A DNA stretch of 5,985 nt from an uncultured Desulfobulbaceae bacterium (lineage in GTDB: Bacteria > Desulfobacterota > Desulfobulbia > Desulfobulbales > Desulfobulbaceae), in contig CALZIH010000237.1 of the NCBI GenBank assembly GCA_945787305.1, positions 1 through 5,985 on the forward strand. The letters run 5' to 3'. Position 1 is the first letter of the stretch; each line of letters starts with the position of its first letter. Below, piece by piece: positions 3,652 to 5,985 of this stretch. Made by a program: the position numbers and the translations under genes. A model generated the notes under the pieces. It was not told the origin of the DNA, did not search any database, and saw only the letters and a program-made list of their open reading frames with translations.

Positions 3652-5985
3652 TCATGCACCTCCGATATAGGCCTGTCCAAGCGCGATGCCACCGTCATTG
3701 ACTGGAACCTGCACGCCTGAAAAGACCGTTATGTTTTCTCGTGTTACTCTTTCTTCCACCCCTTCCAGGAGCAGTCTGTTTTGAAAACTCCCGCCGCCAA
3801 GGACAACACTGTATATGCCCAATTCATGGCTCAGCTTTTTAAGCAGCAGACTGACGGAGTCAATGAGCCAGTTGTGAAAGGCCAGGGCAATAGCATTGAT
3901 TTCTACTTCGTTCCCCAGATCCTCAAGAATCCATCCCACCAACGGCCTGATGTCCATCAGCCAGAGATTGCTGTCACGAATCAGGGTCGGCTGATATCTC
4001 TTTTTGTGATCATGAACAGTTCCTTGCGCAGTCGTAGCCAGATATTCAAGCTCCATGGCCGCCTGGCCTTCGAAATCCGTCAGCAGCCGGGTGCCAAGGA
4101 GAGCCGCCACCCCATCAAACAGGCGGCCACAGCTTGAGGTAAGGGGGCAATTGATATTATTTGCCATCATCTGGCAGATAAGCTCTTTTTTCTTGCTGTC
4201 GATTACCTGCAGACTCCGGGGCAGAAGGTCATCGGCCAAGCCAGCTGTATCAAAAGCTGCATGGAGAAGGGAAAGTCCCATGCGCCAGGGTTCCCGCGCC
4301 GCCCTGTCACCACCGGGCAGTAGCAGATGAGAGAAATGGCCCAGCCGGGTATAGGCATGCCGGTCAACCTGGTACAGTTCGCCGCCGAACACAGTCCCGT
4401 CCTCTCCATGGCCTGTACCATCAAGAATCACAGCCAGAACCGGCCCGGCAAGACCATGTTCAGCCATGACTGCTGCGGCATGCGCGTGGTGATGCTGCAC
4501 TGCGATGCTTTCTTCTTTGTCAAGGCTACGGGCATAGCGGGTGCTGAGGTAATCGGGATGCATGTCACAGGCAACGACCGGAGGTGAAACTTCAAGCACA
4601 CCCTGCAGATGGTTTATGCTCTCTGTATAAAAATCCATGCTTTCCGGGCTGGTCAATTCACCGATATGCTGACTGATAAAGGCCTCGTTGCTGCGCACCA
4701 GGCAAAAAGTATTCTTCATTTCTGCGCCACAGGCCAATATATCCCTGGTCGGATGCCCTAGCTGCAGAGGCACAGGGGCATATCCGCGGCCACGGCGCAG
4801 CAATCTGGGCTTGCCGGCCATGACCCGAATCACGGAATCGTCAACCCGGGTAACGATTTCCCGGTTGTGGAGCAGGAAATAGTCGGCAAGTGTACCCAGC
4901 CGTTCCAGGGCCTCGGCATTGCCGGTACAGATGGGCTCGTTGCTCAGGTTGCCACTGGTCATGACTAGGGCAGCGGGTGCATCAGGATGACCGAGCAACA
5001 GATGATGCAAGGGGGTGTAGGGCAACATGACCCCTATCTCACCAACACCGGGTGCCAGAGTACCGGCCAACCGGCAACCATCCTTTTTTGCCAGCAACAC
5101 AATGGGATGCTCCGGTGAGGTAAGCAGTTCTTTTTCCTGCTCCGAGATGGTACACATCTGCCGGGCCGCAGCAAGATCCTTGACCATAATGGCAAGCGGC
5201 TTTGCCTTGCGGTGCTTGCGTTTTCGTAAGCGGGCAATTGCCTGTTCCGACTCTGCATTAACGGCCAAATGAAAACCGCCAAGCCCTTTGACGGCAACAA
5301 CAGCATCGCTTATCAGGGCTTGCACCGCCTCGTTTACGCAATCATCGCTGTCAATGACCTGGCCGTTCCTGTCATGCCAGCTCAAACTCGGACCGCAATC
5401 CGGGCAGGCATTGGGCTGGGCGTGGAAGCGCCGATTCAAAGGGTCTTCATATTCCTGTCTGCAGGCTTTGCAGAGTGGAAAAACCTTCATGGAGGTGTTG
5501 GGCCTGTCATAAGGAATAGCTTCAACAATGGTAAACCGGGGGCCGCAATTGGTGCAGTTGATAAATGGGTAGTGATACCGTCGATCGTCCGGGTCATGCA
5601 ACTCTGCAAGACAATCCCGGCAGAGGGCAATATCCGGTGCTATCTGTGTGTTTGGCTTGAGCTCCGAATCACTGGCCAAAATGGTGAATGCAGAGCCCAC
5701 GGTTTGCGGTGTGCACTCCTGGACATCCAAAGAGGTGATGCGGGCAATGGGCGGGGCATTATGTTGCAGCTCATGAGTAAAGCGATCAAGCAGAGCTGCA
5801 GCACCTTGAATCTCGATGACCACGCCATCACCGTTATTGGCTATGGTTCCGGCCAGCTGATGCTCATTGGCCAACCGGTAGACAAAAGGACGAAACCCAA
5901 CCCCCTGAACTATGCCATGCACGGTTATACGTAATGCCCGGAGGTTATCCTGCAGCGTATTCTGTTCGATCTCGTGCCCCTCGGC
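3652..5985 (-). CDS. hypF: HypF, carbamoyltransferase of hydrogenase maturation (5' end outside window)
   Basis: HypF uses carbamoyl phosphate and ATP to transfer a carbamoyl group to the C-terminal Cys of HypE, the first step in making the cyanide ligands of [NiFe]-hydrogenases. It acts in the cytoplasm. Counting from the Val codon at 5922 as residue 1, an acylphosphatase domain opens the protein (HGIVQGVGFRPF, residues 2-13; NNGDG near 29-33). Two C4 zinc fingers follow (Cys101/104/123/126 and Cys151/154/173/176), then a YrdC-like domain (about 195-385, with TSGNLSNEP at 322-330). A Kae1-like carbamoyltransferase domain ends it (HHHAHA at 477-482, DGTGHGEDGT at 501-510, GGGSFQNR at 709-716, NDGGIALGQ at 742-750). 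The visible 756 residues match the family's usual length of about 750-780. The GTG at 5922 is not the start: the frame stays open to the window edge with no ATG, GTG or TTG, and the first acylphosphatase strand (ALRITVHG) lies upstream. The stop is TGA at 3654-3652, one base before hypC. No damage is seen. Confidence 0.97.
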   Translation of the reverse strand, partial: AEGHEIEQNTLQDNLRALRITVHGIVQGVGFRPFVYRLANEHQLAGTIANNGDGVVIEIQGAAALLDRFTHELQHNAPPIARITSLDVQECTPQTVGSAFTILASDSELKPNTQIAPDIALCRDCLAELHDPDDRRYHYPFINCTNCGPRFTIVEAIPYDRPNTSMKVFPLCKACRQEYEDPLNRRFHAQPNACPDCGPSLSWHDRNGQVIDSDDCVNEAVQALISDAVVAVKGLGGFHLAVNAESEQAIARLRKRKHRKAKPLAIMVKDLAAARQMCTISEQEKELLTSPEHPIVLLAKKDGCRLAGTLAPGVGEIGVMLPYTPLHHLLLGHPDAPAALVMTSGNLSNEPICTGNAEALERLGTLADYFLLHNREIVTRVDDSVIRVMAGKPRLLRRGRGYAPVPLQLGHPTRDILACGAEMKNTFCLVRSNEAFISQHIGELTSPESMDFYTESINHLQGVLEVSPPVVACDMHPDYLSTRYARSLDKEESIAVQHHHAHAAAVMAEHGLAGPVLAVILDGTGHGEDGTVFGGELYQVDRHAYTRLGHFSHLLLPGGDRAAREPWRMGLSLLHAAFDTAGLADDLLPRSLQVIDSKKKELICQMMANNINCPLTSSCGRLFDGVAALLGTRLLTDFEGQAAMELEYLATTAQGTVHDHKKRYQPTLIRDSNLWLMDIRPLVGWILEDLGNEVEINAIALAFHNWLIDSVSLLLKKLSHELGIYSVVLGGGSFQNRLLLEGVEERVTRENITVFSGVQVPVNDGGIALGQAYIGGA
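3657..3663 (-). promoter_or_regulatory. Ribosome binding site of hypC, inside the hypF 3' end
   Basis: GGAGGTG on the minus strand lies 6 bases before the hypC ATG at 3650 and is made from the last Gly-Gly codons of hypF. It is the strongest Shine-Dalgarno sequence in the window. It decides the hypC start as MCLAIP rather than a longer form beginning upstream in the same frame. With the hypF stop one base from the hypC start, it suggests translational coupling. Confidence 0.8.

Noticed and set aside
5269..5934. 221-codon plus-strand open frame antisense to hypF
   Set aside because: It lies wholly opposite the conserved zinc-finger and acylphosphatase parts of hypF, and its residues reflect the complementary codons. 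It shows no protein family features.
1..5985. CRISPR array, tRNA, rRNA or insertion sequence ends
   Set aside because: No regularly spaced repeats, cloverleaf, rRNA-like stretch or terminal inverted repeats with a target duplication could be seen.

Overview
The window holds one strand-coherent block of hydrogenase maturation genes, all read on the minus strand in the order hypF, hypC, hypD, (318-base gap), hypE, hypA, hypB. Together these encode the machinery that builds and inserts the NiFe(CN)2CO centre of [NiFe]-hydrogenases. HypF and HypE make the cyanide ligand from carbamoyl phosphate, HypC and HypD assemble Fe(CN)2CO, and HypA and HypB deliver nickel. No hydrogenase structural gene is visible, and the block runs off both ends of the window: the hypF start lies beyond base 5985 and the hypB end lies before base 1. 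Base composition is near balanced and the proteins look bacterial. The organism is probably an anaerobic or facultative bacterium, possibly of the deltaproteobacterial (Desulfobacterota) kind, but that placement is a weak impression from protein style and not a demonstrated fact.

Layout from high to low coordinates, which is the direction of transcription. hypF (about 5985 to 3652) is intact as far as it can be seen. hypC (3650-3372) starts one base after the hypF stop. hypD (3375-2284) overlaps hypC by ATGA. A gap without a convincing gene (2283-1966) follows. It is more AT-rich and carries, on the opposite strand, a short stretch resembling scrambled tyrosine-recombinase C-terminal boxes. 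Then come hypE (1965-1028), hypA (965-582) and hypB (577 to beyond 1).

The main surprise is that two of the six genes are broken as written. hypE has lost roughly 79 bases at about 1301-1303. This removes the conserved DPTRGG region and throws the C-terminal catalytic Cys (PRIC) out of frame. hypB has a TAA in place of the conserved Glu codon of the FIENVGN motif at 175-173, and its reading frame continues perfectly on both sides. hypF, hypC, hypD and hypA keep all the expected motifs. If the sequence is accurate, this locus alone cannot complete cyanide ligand synthesis or GTP-driven nickel insertion. The organism would then need a second hyp set, or the locus is decaying. If it is not accurate, the window contains two sequence errors. 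Nothing here looks like a wholly new system.
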